Assembly: GCF_007833165.1 (NCBI RefSeq)
Contig: NZ_VOBQ01000008.1
Coordinates: 346,445 to 410,444 of the forward strand
Source: Caenimonas sedimenti
GTDB taxonomy: Bacteria; Pseudomonadota; Gammaproteobacteria; Burkholderiales; Burkholderiaceae_C
Length of the DNA stretch: 64,000 bases
Direction of reading: 5' to 3'
The notes beneath the pieces are model-generated. The model searched no databases and was not told the origin of the DNA. It saw nothing but the letters and a program-made list of their open reading frames with translations. A program made the position numbers and the translations under genes. Below, piece by piece: positions 1 through 6,956 of this stretch. Within the stretch, counting starts at the first letter, position 1. Every line of letters starts with the position of its first letter.

Positions 1-517
1 GCAGCACGGCCATTTGCGCGCCACGCCGCGATCCTGCCGATTCGACAGTGGCGCAGGAGCGGTCGTAGACCTCCATGTACGAGACCGGCCCGGAAGCTTC
101 CGAGTCGGTGCCTTTCACGCGCGCCTTGCGAGGGCGCAACGGGCTGAAGTCGTAGCCGACGCCTCCACCGCGCCGCATGGTCTCCGAGGCTTCCGCCAGG
201 GCGACCATGATTCCGGGCGTACCGTCGACATGTCCGCTCATGGTGTCGGCGATGGGCTGCACGAAGCAGTTGATCATCGTCGTCTGCCGGCCCGAGCCGG
301 CAGCGCTGTTGATCCGGCCACCCAGGACGGCGCCGCCTTCCTGCGTGCCGAAGAAGCGTTCGGCCTGGGCGTCGTCACGCGCGAGAGCGTGCGCAACCCG
401 CCACTGGAGATCGGCATGCGTTGCCTCGCCGGGAAGCGCGTACTTGGTGCGGAACAGATGCTGGGAAAGCGGTTGGGGCGGCAGAGCCGCTACGACCGCG
501 TCAATTTCAGTTTTCAT
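1..517 (-). CDS. nrdJ: Class II (B12-dependent) ribonucleotide reductase, N-terminal part
   Basis: The gene runs leftward off the window edge; 172 codons are visible. It makes deoxyribonucleotides from ribonucleotides using adenosylcobalamin and needs no oxygen. The reverse strand reads MKTEIDAVVAALPPQ..., then QPLSQHLFRTKYALPGEATH, and later ETMRRGGGVGYDFSPLRPR, KGTDSEASGPVSYM and TVESAGSRRGAQMAVL, a run typical of NrdJ. A GGAGAG ribosome site lies just before the ATG at 517. It follows the SSB-like gene in the same direction, after a 365-base spacer. Identification is by family resemblance; the catalytic cysteines are outside the window. Confidence 0.88.
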   Translation of the reverse strand, partial: MKTEIDAVVAALPPQPLSQHLFRTKYALPGEATHADLQWRVAHALARDDAQAERFFGTQEGGAVLGGRINSAAGSGRQTTMINCFVQPIADTMSGHVDGTPGIMVALAEASETMRRGGGVGYDFSPLRPRKARVKGTDSEASGPVSYMEVYDRSCATVESAGSRRGAQMAVL

Positions 518-615
518 AGGACTCTCCAAAGAGTGATTGCAAAAGGGGTCAAGGAAACGAGACCCGCCAATGCGCACTCCCCTGGGGAAGTTGCGCATAG
601 GCTGATCCCGGGGAG

Positions 616-634
616 TGCCGGCGCGAAGCCGGCT
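616..634 (-). repeat. Leader hairpin, copy A
   Basis: TGCCGGCGCGAAGCCGGCT folds into a 6-bp GCCGGC stem with a GCGAA loop. A near-identical element (18 of 19 bases) lies at 5121-5139. Both are in untranslated spacer, one upstream of nrdJ and one upstream of the first gene of the same leftward operon. It could be an RNA leader element or a dispersed repeat; the role is unknown. Confidence 0.5.
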
Positions 635-682
635 CTTGGATGTGCCGTGGCCCAGGCTCGCCGTGGCGTGGCTGGGTCGGTG

Positions 683-811
683 TTAGTGGCTGGAGTCGCC
701 CTGGAAGGGCACGCGGTGTTCCAGCTCCGCGTTTGCTCGTAAGAGCAGGTGAACTCTGAAAGAAGCGTCTGTGGGAGGCGCTTTCCGCAGGATTCGTCCT
801 GTGAGGCCCAT
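683..811 (-). CDS. Possible 42-residue protein of unknown function
   Basis: A short reading frame lies in the spacer between the 77-residue gene and nrdJ, in the same direction. It starts ATG at 811 with an AAGG nine bases upstream and ends in TAA at 683. The protein has a charged centre (LLLRANAELEHRVPF) that looks more protein-like than the other frames here. No family is recognised. It may instead be part of a long leader before nrdJ. Confidence 0.35.
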   Translation of the reverse strand: MGLTGRILRKAPPTDASFRVHLLLRANAELEHRVPFQGDSSH

Positions 812-882
812 TGTTGGGGGCCTTGAAAGTTCTCGCAACAGTTGGCGACCATCCCGAAGGAATGGCCGCCACCGTCACTAGC

Positions 883-1116
883 TCAATGCAGAACCGCGGG
901 CGGCTCTTGCAGGGGTCGGAATGCCTGCAGCTGCTGGTACCAAAGCACCGACGGCTGCCGACCATCCACGATCAGCCCGATCGCCGGGTCGTACCCGACG
1001 TTGTGGACACCGCAGATGCGCTGATCGTCGTCCTCGACGACAACCAGCAGGGTTTCCTCCCCGGTTCGGCGCTGGAACTCCTTGACCTTCTCGGTCAGTT
1101 CCGTCGCAACGCACAT
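883..1116 (-). CDS. Small hypothetical protein, 77 residues
   Basis: The open frame extends further upstream, but the ATG at 1116 has an excellent ribosome site (AGGAGGCGCC directly before it), so this start was chosen. The protein begins MCVATELTEKVKEFQRRTGE, followed by a beta-strand-like run (ETLLVVVEDDD) and RICGVHNVGYDPAIGLIVDG. I recognise no family. It is the penultimate annotated gene of the leftward operon, between the SSB-like gene and nrdJ, so a role in nucleotide or DNA metabolism is possible but unproven. Confidence 0.7.
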   Translation of the reverse strand: MCVATELTEKVKEFQRRTGEETLLVVVEDDDQRICGVHNVGYDPAIGLIVDGRQPSVLWYQQLQAFRPLQEPPAVLH

Positions 1117-1178
1117 GGCGCCTCCTGGTTGGCCCCGGGGGCGACCTCGAGGGTCGGTGCCCCGAGGCTGGTTGTTGA

Positions 1179-1604
1179 CTAGACGAAGCCGGACTGGTGT
1201 CCGTCCTCGCCTTCCGTTTGCGACGCGCCGCGCGTCCCGGCTTGCCGGGTCGTGCCGCGCGCCGCGGGCTCCTGGTGGGCATCCCCCGCGCGGGACCTTG
1301 CCGGTCTCGCGCCTGGTTGCCACCAAGTGAGCTGGTACTTCACGCTGGTCTTGGCCACACCGTTCCCATCGGTCCAGTGGTGCGTCTCCTGCGCGCCGGT
1401 CGCCTCGACCCACTGTCCCTTTTCCACGGACTGGCAGAAACGCTCGGCCTCGTCACCGAAGCAGAAGAACGTCACTGCTTCGGTGAACTCCTGGCCGCGC
1501 GAGTAGCGCGTGCTGAGCAAGCGAAACTCACAGTAGTTCGTATGCTTGCCCATCCGCAACTCAGGGTGGTGGGCGAGTCTCCCGCTCGCGGTGAGCGTGA
1601 TCAT
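1179..1604 (-). CDS. Single-stranded DNA-binding (OB-fold) protein
   Basis: This 141-residue protein resembles plasmid-type SSB. The N-terminal 95 residues have the OB-fold pattern (MITLTASGRLAHHPELR, then an FRLLSTRYSRG...TFFCFGDEAERF run and a KGQWVEATGAQ strand). The C-terminal 45 residues are rich in R, A, G and E and probably disordered. It lacks the usual acidic tail ending in PF, so it may not recruit SSB partner proteins itself. The start at 1604 lies two bases after the stop of the preceding gene, implying co-transcription and probably translational coupling. Confidence 0.75.
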   Translation of the reverse strand: MITLTASGRLAHHPELRMGKHTNYCEFRLLSTRYSRGQEFTEAVTFFCFGDEAERFCQSVEKGQWVEATGAQETHHWTDGNGVAKTSVKYQLTWWQPGARPARSRAGDAHQEPAARGTTRQAGTRGASQTEGEDGHQSGFV

Positions 1605-1606
1605 CG

Positions 1607-2587
1607 CTACCGGCCCATGGCCTTCACGCGGTAAAGGTTCTTTTCGCCTTCGCCGCCGTTAGCCAGCGAGACCGGCACCTTGCCCATGGGGGTGATGGCC
1701 ACCTTGTCGCCGACCTGGCATCCGTTCGAGAGCAGCTCGCGCTCCAGTTCCGCGCCGCGCAAGGCGAGCTCGGCTCCGTTGTCCAGCTGCAGACGCGCCT
1801 CGAAGATCTCGTAGGGCGCCTTGCCTTTGGGTTCGACCTTCTGGGGGCTGGCTCTCACCAGCTTGCCAACGTAGGTGAATCCCGTCGTCACCCTGGGCGC
1901 GACCACGCGCTGCGCGGTCGGCGCCTGGGGTGCCTGTTGCGGAGCCTGGATGGGCGGCAGCGCGGGTGCCAGCGGCTCCGGAGCCTTCTGGTTCTGCTGC
2001 ACTGTCGGCGCAGGGCCGGGGAGCCTGGCGCGAGTTGCTTCGTCCTTGGGCGGTTTGCGCGCCTTGACGGCGCGGTTGCCCAATTCGTTGATGAGGCGCT
2101 CGGCCAGCTCGATGGTCTCGTCCTTGACTCCGTCGAGTCCGGCCACCGGGTCGTAAGGTGCGTCAGGAAGCGTATGCCTGCGGCCCTTCATGAGGGCTTT
2201 CAGGCAAGGTTCGCTGATGATCAGGTCACGCTTCACGACTCGCGCCGCAACGTAGACCCGCAGGTGAATACTCCCCACCGGCGGGTCTAGTCCGATTGAC
2301 GCGATGCGGTCGGCGATTTCCCAGGTGTCGGCGCGGATGATGGTCTCGGGCGCCTCGCTCTGCACGAGTACTTCCGGCAGCTCCGGTACCGCGACTCGAA
2401 CGGTGGCGACCGCCGCTTCTCGCCGTACCCGGCGCCGCTGCACGCGCTCGGAGAGCGATTGCAGCGCCACACGGACGAGCGGAGTGATGATCCAGGCGCA
2501 GAACTTGCCCACCACCATCAGGCCGGCCCACATCAGCTTCACAGCACCGAAGACGAGCTGCATGAGCCCGTATCCCAGTTCTTTCAT
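1607..2587 (-). CDS. Membrane-anchored protein of unknown function
   Basis: This 326-residue protein opens with hydrophobic segments (about residues 5-40: LMQLVFGAVKLMWAGLMVVG then FCAWIITPLV), followed by a basic stretch, a globular middle, a proline/alanine/glutamine-rich linker (about 185-230) and a conserved-looking C-terminal domain. That last domain (GAELALRGAELERELLSNGC, QVGDKVAITPMGKVPVSL) resembles a small domain I associate with plasmid relaxase and polyvalent proteins, but I cannot name it. GAGG lies upstream of the ATG at 2587. It sits between the possible WGR protein and SSB. Confidence 0.7.
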   Translation of the reverse strand: MKELGYGLMQLVFGAVKLMWAGLMVVGKFCAWIITPLVRVALQSLSERVQRRRVRREAAVATVRVAVPELPEVLVQSEAPETIIRADTWEIADRIASIGLDPPVGSIHLRVYVAARVVKRDLIISEPCLKALMKGRRHTLPDAPYDPVAGLDGVKDETIELAERLINELGNRAVKARKPPKDEATRARLPGPAPTVQQNQKAPEPLAPALPPIQAPQQAPQAPTAQRVVAPRVTTGFTYVGKLVRASPQKVEPKGKAPYEIFEARLQLDNGAELALRGAELERELLSNGCQVGDKVAITPMGKVPVSLANGGEGEKNLYRVKAMGR

Positions 2588-2602
2588 GTTGTTTTTCCTC
2601 TT

Positions 2603-3337
2603 TCAGAAGGCAGCCTGCTGCGCGAGTGCTCTCCACTCGCCTTCGCTGACAGGCCCTGTTGGTTCGGTCGCGGCCGGGCCGCAAGTGATCGCATCGCGCA
2701 GGGACCAGCCGAGGCTGTCGAGTGCGCGATCGATGTCGTTCACCGTGAACCAGTGCGCGAGGTATTCACGCCAGGCGTACGGTTGCTTCTCCGGTGTGGA
2801 ATCCGGCACGTTGGGGCGTTGCGCCACCAGCACCAGGTTGTTCTGCCGCGCCCATTGGGCGAGCAGCAATGCTGCGTGCACGTCGTCGCTGAAAGCTGGC
2901 ACGTAGGTCGTGCAGCCGCTGCAGTGATGCAGCCAGCTCTCGATGCCAGTGGGCTCGCTTTCGCAGGCCTCCAGCTTCTGCGCCCAGGCGTGGACTACGT
3001 CGTGCATCTGCATGCCCTTGGGCACCGCCACGAAGTAGATCCGCGCGCCCTGGAAGTCGAGCCCCAGGTCCGGGTGTTGCACAACGAACATGCCTGTTTG
3101 CCCGCCGCCCTGCGGATCGGGTTTCAGGTGCAGGTATTTCGGCTGCGCCACCTTCTGGTAACCCTCGCGCAGCTTGCGCTGCAGCAGCGGGGCAACCTTG
3201 ATCGGAGCCACGGCCGCCAGGGTGACCCGGGCGTCGCGCGCGTCGATGAACGCGGTCTGAACGCGGCCGTCGTCGCAGGTGTCGGTGAAGCCCCACTGTC
3301 CGCGGGCGTGAGCGTAGACGTTGTACACGTTGCTCAC
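2603..3337 (-). CDS. Hypothetical protein with possible WGR-like N-terminus
   Basis: The 244-residue protein starts with GTG at 3337, overlapping the stop of the ATPase gene (GTGA), which indicates translational coupling. The first 70 residues (VYNVYAHARGQWGFTDTCDDG ... APLLQRKLREGYQKV) have the length and the closing K-L-x-x-GY pattern of WGR nucleic-acid-binding domains, but the WGR signature itself is not clear. The rest is unrecognised and has a paired cysteine stretch (HHCSGCTTYV). The start by coupling is well supported; the domain assignment is tentative. Confidence 0.65.
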   Translation of the reverse strand: MSNVYNVYAHARGQWGFTDTCDDGRVQTAFIDARDARVTLAAVAPIKVAPLLQRKLREGYQKVAQPKYLHLKPDPQGGGQTGMFVVQHPDLGLDFQGARIYFVAVPKGMQMHDVVHAWAQKLEACESEPTGIESWLHHCSGCTTYVPAFSDDVHAALLLAQWARQNNLVLVAQRPNVPDSTPEKQPYAWREYLAHWFTVNDIDRALDSLGWSLRDAITCGPAATEPTGPVSEGEWRALAQQAAF

Positions 3338-4347
3338 GTCGTCGCCGTGACGAGGTTCTCGTCATAGCCCGCCTTCAGGGTGATCTGCTGGTTCACGGCG
3401 CCAGCCATCGGCGCACGCATGCGCAACGCCTGCTGGATCGCGAAGTGCAGGCCGCTGCGGCCCTTGCTGCGCAAGATCGGGTTGTACATGACGGTGTACT
3501 TCGCCCAGCGAAGCGCGGCTCGCGTGGAGATCGGCTTGTCGATGTTCGGATCGGCGCCCTCGCGGAATGCCTTGCGAACCTCGGTGGCCACCTCGACACA
3601 GATGTGCGCGATCGGCTTGGCCTTGTCGGCTTCGACGCCGCCGGCGACCAGGTGGCGCACGATCAGGTCCTTCTCCAGGTCGGCAGACAAGAAGTCCACC
3701 TGCATGTAGGAGAACCGGTCGTCGTTGGCGGTGTCCTGCTCGTTGCGACCGGCAACGTGGATCAGGCTGTCAACCGCGTTCTGCGTGACGAAGAACCGCG
3801 TGCTCGGTGCGGGTGTGATGACTTCACCCGTTTCCGGGATGGTCCACGAGTACCCTTCCAGGAGCATGTTCAGGCCGGTTGCCTCGCCGGGGTCGAGCAC
3901 GTTGTACTCGTCCAGCATCACCGACGTGCCATCGCGGCACGCCCTGACCACAGGGCCATCGACCCAGTGCAGGCGCCCGTCCTCGGTCGGCAGCATCTGG
4001 CCGACCAGTTGGTAGCTGTCGGTCTTCGGCGTGCACGGCACCTTGTGCAGCGGCACGTTCAGCCGCGCATGAATCTGCGCGATGAAGGATGTCTTGCCCG
4101 CCGAAGGGTCACCTTCGATCATGAGCGCGCGGAAACCGCCCACCCAGAACATGGTGAACTGGCGCAGCCGGTCCATCTCGAACACGTACAGCGGATCGAT
4201 CTGCGGCACACCGGGGAGCCCTTCCGCAAAGCCAGGGATGACTGCGGCTTCGGCCGCCTCCGGCAGGTTGAAGGTGTCGCGGATCTTGTAGTTGACGAAC
4301 CTGCGCTTTTGCTCAGGCGTCGTCTGCGTTTTGGTTGTTGCGTCCAT
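3334..4347 (-). CDS. CobS/MoxR-like AAA+ ATPase
   Basis: A 337-residue ATPase. Walker A is GDPSAGKT at about residues 79-86 and Walker B is in GTSVMLDEYNVLDPGEA. A sensor-like RFFVTQNAVD follows, with PSTR before it. This layout resembles CobS/MoxR ATPases that remodel partner proteins, often with a VWA-domain protein. The start at 4347 (MDATTKTQ) was preferred over the longer frame because the longer one lies inside the upstream gene without extra homology. It overlaps the previous gene by 35 bases and couples to the next by GTGA. The cellular substrate is unknown. Confidence 0.8.
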   Translation of the reverse strand: MDATTKTQTTPEQKRRFVNYKIRDTFNLPEAAEAAVIPGFAEGLPGVPQIDPLYVFEMDRLRQFTMFWVGGFRALMIEGDPSAGKTSFIAQIHARLNVPLHKVPCTPKTDSYQLVGQMLPTEDGRLHWVDGPVVRACRDGTSVMLDEYNVLDPGEATGLNMLLEGYSWTIPETGEVITPAPSTRFFVTQNAVDSLIHVAGRNEQDTANDDRFSYMQVDFLSADLEKDLIVRHLVAGGVEADKAKPIAHICVEVATEVRKAFREGADPNIDKPISTRAALRWAKYTVMYNPILRSKGRSGLHFAIQQALRMRAPMAGAVNQQITLKAGYDENLVTATT

Positions 4348-4984
4348 TGGCAATCTCGCTAAAGACATTTCCAAGGCCCACTTCCCTGAGGATGGGCATA
4401 AGGCCATCCATCAGTCGCTCGGGCGATAGGCCGCAGATGCGGCAGCAGCGCTCGAAGGAAAATGGGGTGAGGGGTTGAGGCAGAAGTACCTCGTGTTGGC
4501 GGCCGTCCTCGTCGTCGGTGACGACTACGACCATCGCTTGGGGTGCGAAGATCCATTCCAGGATCTCGCGCTTTTCTGCACCGTTGCCACGGGCCTGCAG
4601 TGCACGAAGCGAGTAGTGAAGCTTCGCCTCGTGCAGCTGATCGATCGCGGCGTCCGACCATTCCACCGTCGCCTCTTCGGCGCTGTGGTTCGCGTCGGTG
4701 TCGGCCTCCTCCTCGCGAAGGGGGTCGACGTCGCAATTCAGATCGTTGCCTGCCTCCGGCCCACCCAGAGGGTGGTCCAGCACGGCCGGATCGAGCGCAT
4801 CGAAGAGACCGCGCGTGGCGCTGTCGCTTCGCAACCAGAACCGCCGAGGCGGCTTCGGTTGTCGCTGTTCCTTGCGCAGGGCTTTGTGGCGTTCCTCTTG
4901 CTCGTACGCACGAATCTCGTGCGGCGAGAACAGGGACAAGTGCAGCTGGTGTGGGGCGCCGTGTTCAGCGACGCCGGCGAGCAT
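4313..4984 (-). CDS. Hypothetical protein, first gene of leftward operon
   Basis: A 223-residue acidic protein of unknown family. The N-terminal third has a charged coiled region (YEQEERHKALRKEQRQPKPP), and the C-terminal half carries SFERCCRICGLSPERLMDG, a possible small helical domain. GGGAG precedes the ATG at 4984. Its 3' end overlaps the AAA ATPase gene by 35 bases, so the two products may act together, as a dedicated partner often does for MoxR-type ATPases; that is inference from position only. Confidence 0.65.
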   Translation of the reverse strand: MLAGVAEHGAPHQLHLSLFSPHEIRAYEQEERHKALRKEQRQPKPPRRFWLRSDSATRGLFDALDPAVLDHPLGGPEAGNDLNCDVDPLREEEADTDANHSAEEATVEWSDAAIDQLHEAKLHYSLRALQARGNGAEKREILEWIFAPQAMVVVVTDDEDGRQHEVLLPQPLTPFSFERCCRICGLSPERLMDGLMPILREVGLGNVFSEIANGRNNQNADDA

Positions 4985-5120
4985 GGGATTGCTCCCTGTG
5001 CCTGGCCATGATGCTTTTCATCTCTCGTGCCTCCAGCAGAGGCCCGGATGGCACGACCCCTCTCGGGGGCATGCACCCCCGGACCGGGTTGACGTTTCGC
5101 GGAGCTAAGCCGCGGTTGAA

Positions 5121-5139
5121 TGCCAGCGCGAAGCCGGCT
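5121..5139 (-). repeat. Leader hairpin, copy B
   Basis: TGCCAGCGCGAAGCCGGCT differs by one base from the element at 616-634. It lies about 140 bases upstream of the first gene of the leftward operon (ATG at 4984). The substitution turns a G-C pair of the stem into an A-C or, on RNA of the minus strand, a G-U pair, so the fold could be kept. Function is unknown. Confidence 0.45.
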
Positions 5140-5233
5140 ATCTCGATGTGACATCGAAGATTGCCAAAGGGCCTGCACAGGCCGCTTGGCAATGCTCACG
5201 TCGGGGAGTGAAGAAGCAAGAGGAAGTGAGGAA

Positions 5234-5253
5234 CTGGGGGCCGAAGCCCCCAG
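5234..5253 (-). terminator. Hairpin after the 42-residue peptide gene
   Basis: CTGGGGGC-CGAA-GCCCCCAG is a perfect 8-bp stem with a four-base loop, 12 bases after the stop of the small peptide gene at 5265. Downstream on the minus strand is pyrimidine-rich (TTCCTCACTTCC) rather than a pure T run, so it is a plausible but not classical intrinsic terminator. Confidence 0.5.
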
Positions 5254-5264
5254 AACCAGTTTCG

Positions 5265-5393
5265 TTACTTCGATGCCGCCTCGAGGGCAGCGGTGCGGGA
5301 CTGGATCGTGCCGGCGCCTTGGGAGGCGGCGCCGGAACCGAAATAGGCCGTGCACACAGCAGCGAGAACGACGAGAACGGCAGCAGCTTTCAT
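5265..5393 (-). CDS. Short secreted or membrane peptide, 42 residues
   Basis: ATG at 5393 is preceded by AGGAGACATC, a strong ribosome site, so this short frame is favoured over the longer open frame. The peptide starts MKAAAVLVVLAAVCTAYFGSG, a typical hydrophobic signal or single membrane segment, followed by a short polar tail (AASQGAGTIQSRTAALEAASK). No family is recognised. A hairpin follows directly, so it may form its own transcript. A lipoprotein reading is unlikely because no clear lipobox is seen; an entry-exclusion-like or toxin-like peptide are alternatives. Confidence 0.55.
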   Translation of the reverse strand: MKAAAVLVVLAAVCTAYFGSGAASQGAGTIQSRTAALEAASK

Positions 5394-5567
5394 GATGTCT
5401 CCTGGAAAAAGGAAACCCAAAAGCGAACCACCGCCCCTCATGGGCTGTGATCGCCCTTGAGGGTGGTTTGATGCGGTGAGCAGCGCTTGCGCGCGGAACA
5501 CCAGTTGGTGGCGTGCACATGACACGCAACTGCGATTGCTCGCAGTCTTTTCCGACTACGTCGAGAA

Positions 5568-5604
5568 AGACCTCACGACACCAGCTGCTGGAGCCGTCAG
5601 GTCT
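5568..5604. repeat. Imperfect 37-base palindrome in a divergent spacer
   Basis: AGACCTCACGACACCAGC and GCTGGAGCCGTCAGGTCT flank a single T; 15 of 18 positions pair. It lies in the 592-base spacer between the leftward peptide gene (5393) and the rightward gene at 5986. It could be an operator or a transcribed hairpin. I see no credible protein gene in the rest of 5394-5985; a 24-codon frame at 5597-5671 is too weak to call. Confidence 0.45.
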
Positions 5605-5985
5605 TGCCCGCCTCGGGACATGGTCGGGGCGCTAGGCGCCCGCCACGGGCTGCACAACGCAGCCTATTCATACTTGTTGCCCCTTTCGGGTTGCCGCCCG
5701 CCGTCGCAGGAGACCGCTTTCCCTCGGAAGGTTTAGGTGTCCCAGGTGCACCGCCACCCGGAATCCGGAAGGCGACGCCATTCTCGACGGCATTCGCTTC
5801 GGCCGTCAACAGAAGCCGACCACGCCAGCACCAAAAGCCCGCGAGCCCGAGGCTGCGTGGGTCGCGAAAGCGCTTGTCACGCTGATTTTCCCGTTCAACG
5901 CACCACCAAGCGCCTGTAGGGCGGGCCGGTTCGTGACTCCCTCATTCATAGAGTCAGAAGGCAACTTTTCATTTGGAGCACTTCT

Positions 5986-6906
5986 ATGAGCGAACCTGCG
6001 CTGGCCGAGGCTGGCACCAAGGTTGTTGACGCCGCCCGCCAACGCGCGCACGAACGTCGGCAACAAGCCCTGATCAAGACCTTCGGCGCGGAATTCGCCA
6101 AGAGGTTCACCATGCCGTACATCGTGTTGGAGGGCGAAGTTCTTCGGTCCCCCACGGCGATCCGGTTCTATCGGAAGGACTTCAGCTACCTCTCCGAGCA
6201 GCTGGTTCTCGAATACCAGTATCGCGGATGGCGCGGCTTCAACACCGAGCTGGTGGGCAAGTTCGGTGACCTGACCTCACAAAAGCTCAGCAACATCAAG
6301 ACGCTGATGCAGAACACGATCAACCGCATCAAGAACCTCATCCAAGGGCGCGGGATGCAGGACGTCGAACTCACCTTGTGGCCCAGCGAGTTCGTGGCCG
6401 ACGTGCCCGTGATCGCCACCCACGCGCGCACGTACCTCGAGATCCTCCAGATGCTGGACGAGGTCTACACGATCTGCGGCACCGCCAACCTGCTCGGCGT
6501 CATCGATTCCACCCAGCGCACCAACGCCGAGTTCACCTGCAAGAAGGCCATCCGGGCGTTCCGCTCGATCGTGCAGATGGAAGTGGCCAAGCTGTATCGC
6601 GAGGCGGACCGCGTGGTGCGCGAGCAGCATTCGGGCGGCGGCGAAGTCGACGAGGCGCGCCGCGAGCTGGTGAGCAAGCAGGGGCAGGACATCGCCGAGT
6701 TCGACAAGGTCATCCAGGCCGACGAGGACGCGGATCCGGCCATGAGCCTGAACGGTGCCGACCCGGGCCAGGTGATCGACGATTCAGCCGCCGCCTCCAC
6801 GGCGGCCGCGGCGGCCAGCGCGCCAAAGAAGCGGGCACGTCCGAAGGCAGCGGAAGGCGCAGGACCTGGCTCGACCGAGACGCCGGCGGCCACTGCGACG
6901 AGCTGA
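5986..6906 (+). CDS. Conserved plasmid/ICE protein, possibly AcaB/DUF1845-like
   Basis: A 306-residue soluble protein. The core (residues about 30-210) includes MPYIVLEGEVLRSPTAIRFY, DFSYLSEQLVLEYQYRGWRG and helical stretches. The last 60 residues are a low-complexity A/P/K tail (AAAASAPKKRARPKAAEGAG). I recall similar cores in integrating-element and megaplasmid proteins of the DUF1845 (AcaB) group, some of which regulate transfer genes, but I cannot confirm this. TTTGGAG lies 11 bases before the ATG. It is followed by a hairpin and a UvrD-like helicase gene. Confidence 0.75.
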   Translation: MSEPALAEAGTKVVDAARQRAHERRQQALIKTFGAEFAKRFTMPYIVLEGEVLRSPTAIRFYRKDFSYLSEQLVLEYQYRGWRGFNTELVGKFGDLTSQKLSNIKTLMQNTINRIKNLIQGRGMQDVELTLWPSEFVADVPVIATHARTYLEILQMLDEVYTICGTANLLGVIDSTQRTNAEFTCKKAIRAFRSIVQMEVAKLYREADRVVREQHSGGGEVDEARRELVSKQGQDIAEFDKVIQADEDADPAMSLNGADPGQVIDDSAAASTAAAAASAPKKRARPKAAEGAGPGSTETPAATATS

Positions 6907-6929
6907 TACCTTTGCCTCAATGGTGATGG

Positions 6930-6947
6930 GCCGCCCGCGAGGGCGGC
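6930..6947 (+). terminator. GC hairpin between 5986 gene and helicase gene
   Basis: GCCGCCC-GCGA-GGGCGGC, a perfect 7-bp stem ten bases before the helicase ATG. The following bases (TCTCTCCTC) are pyrimidine-rich without a T run. It could attenuate read-through into the helicase gene or sequester its weak ribosome site. Confidence 0.4.
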
Positions 6948-6956
6948 TCTCTCCTC

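Noticed and set aside
518..882. Cobalamin riboswitch upstream of nrdJ
   Set aside because: The spacer is long and structured, but I could not find the B12-box consensus or the usual flanking stem, so only generic hairpins are reported.
5597..5671. 24-residue peptide (MNRLRCAARGG...)
   Set aside because: A purine-rich site lies upstream, but the sequence is arginine-rich and overlaps the palindrome; too weak to call.
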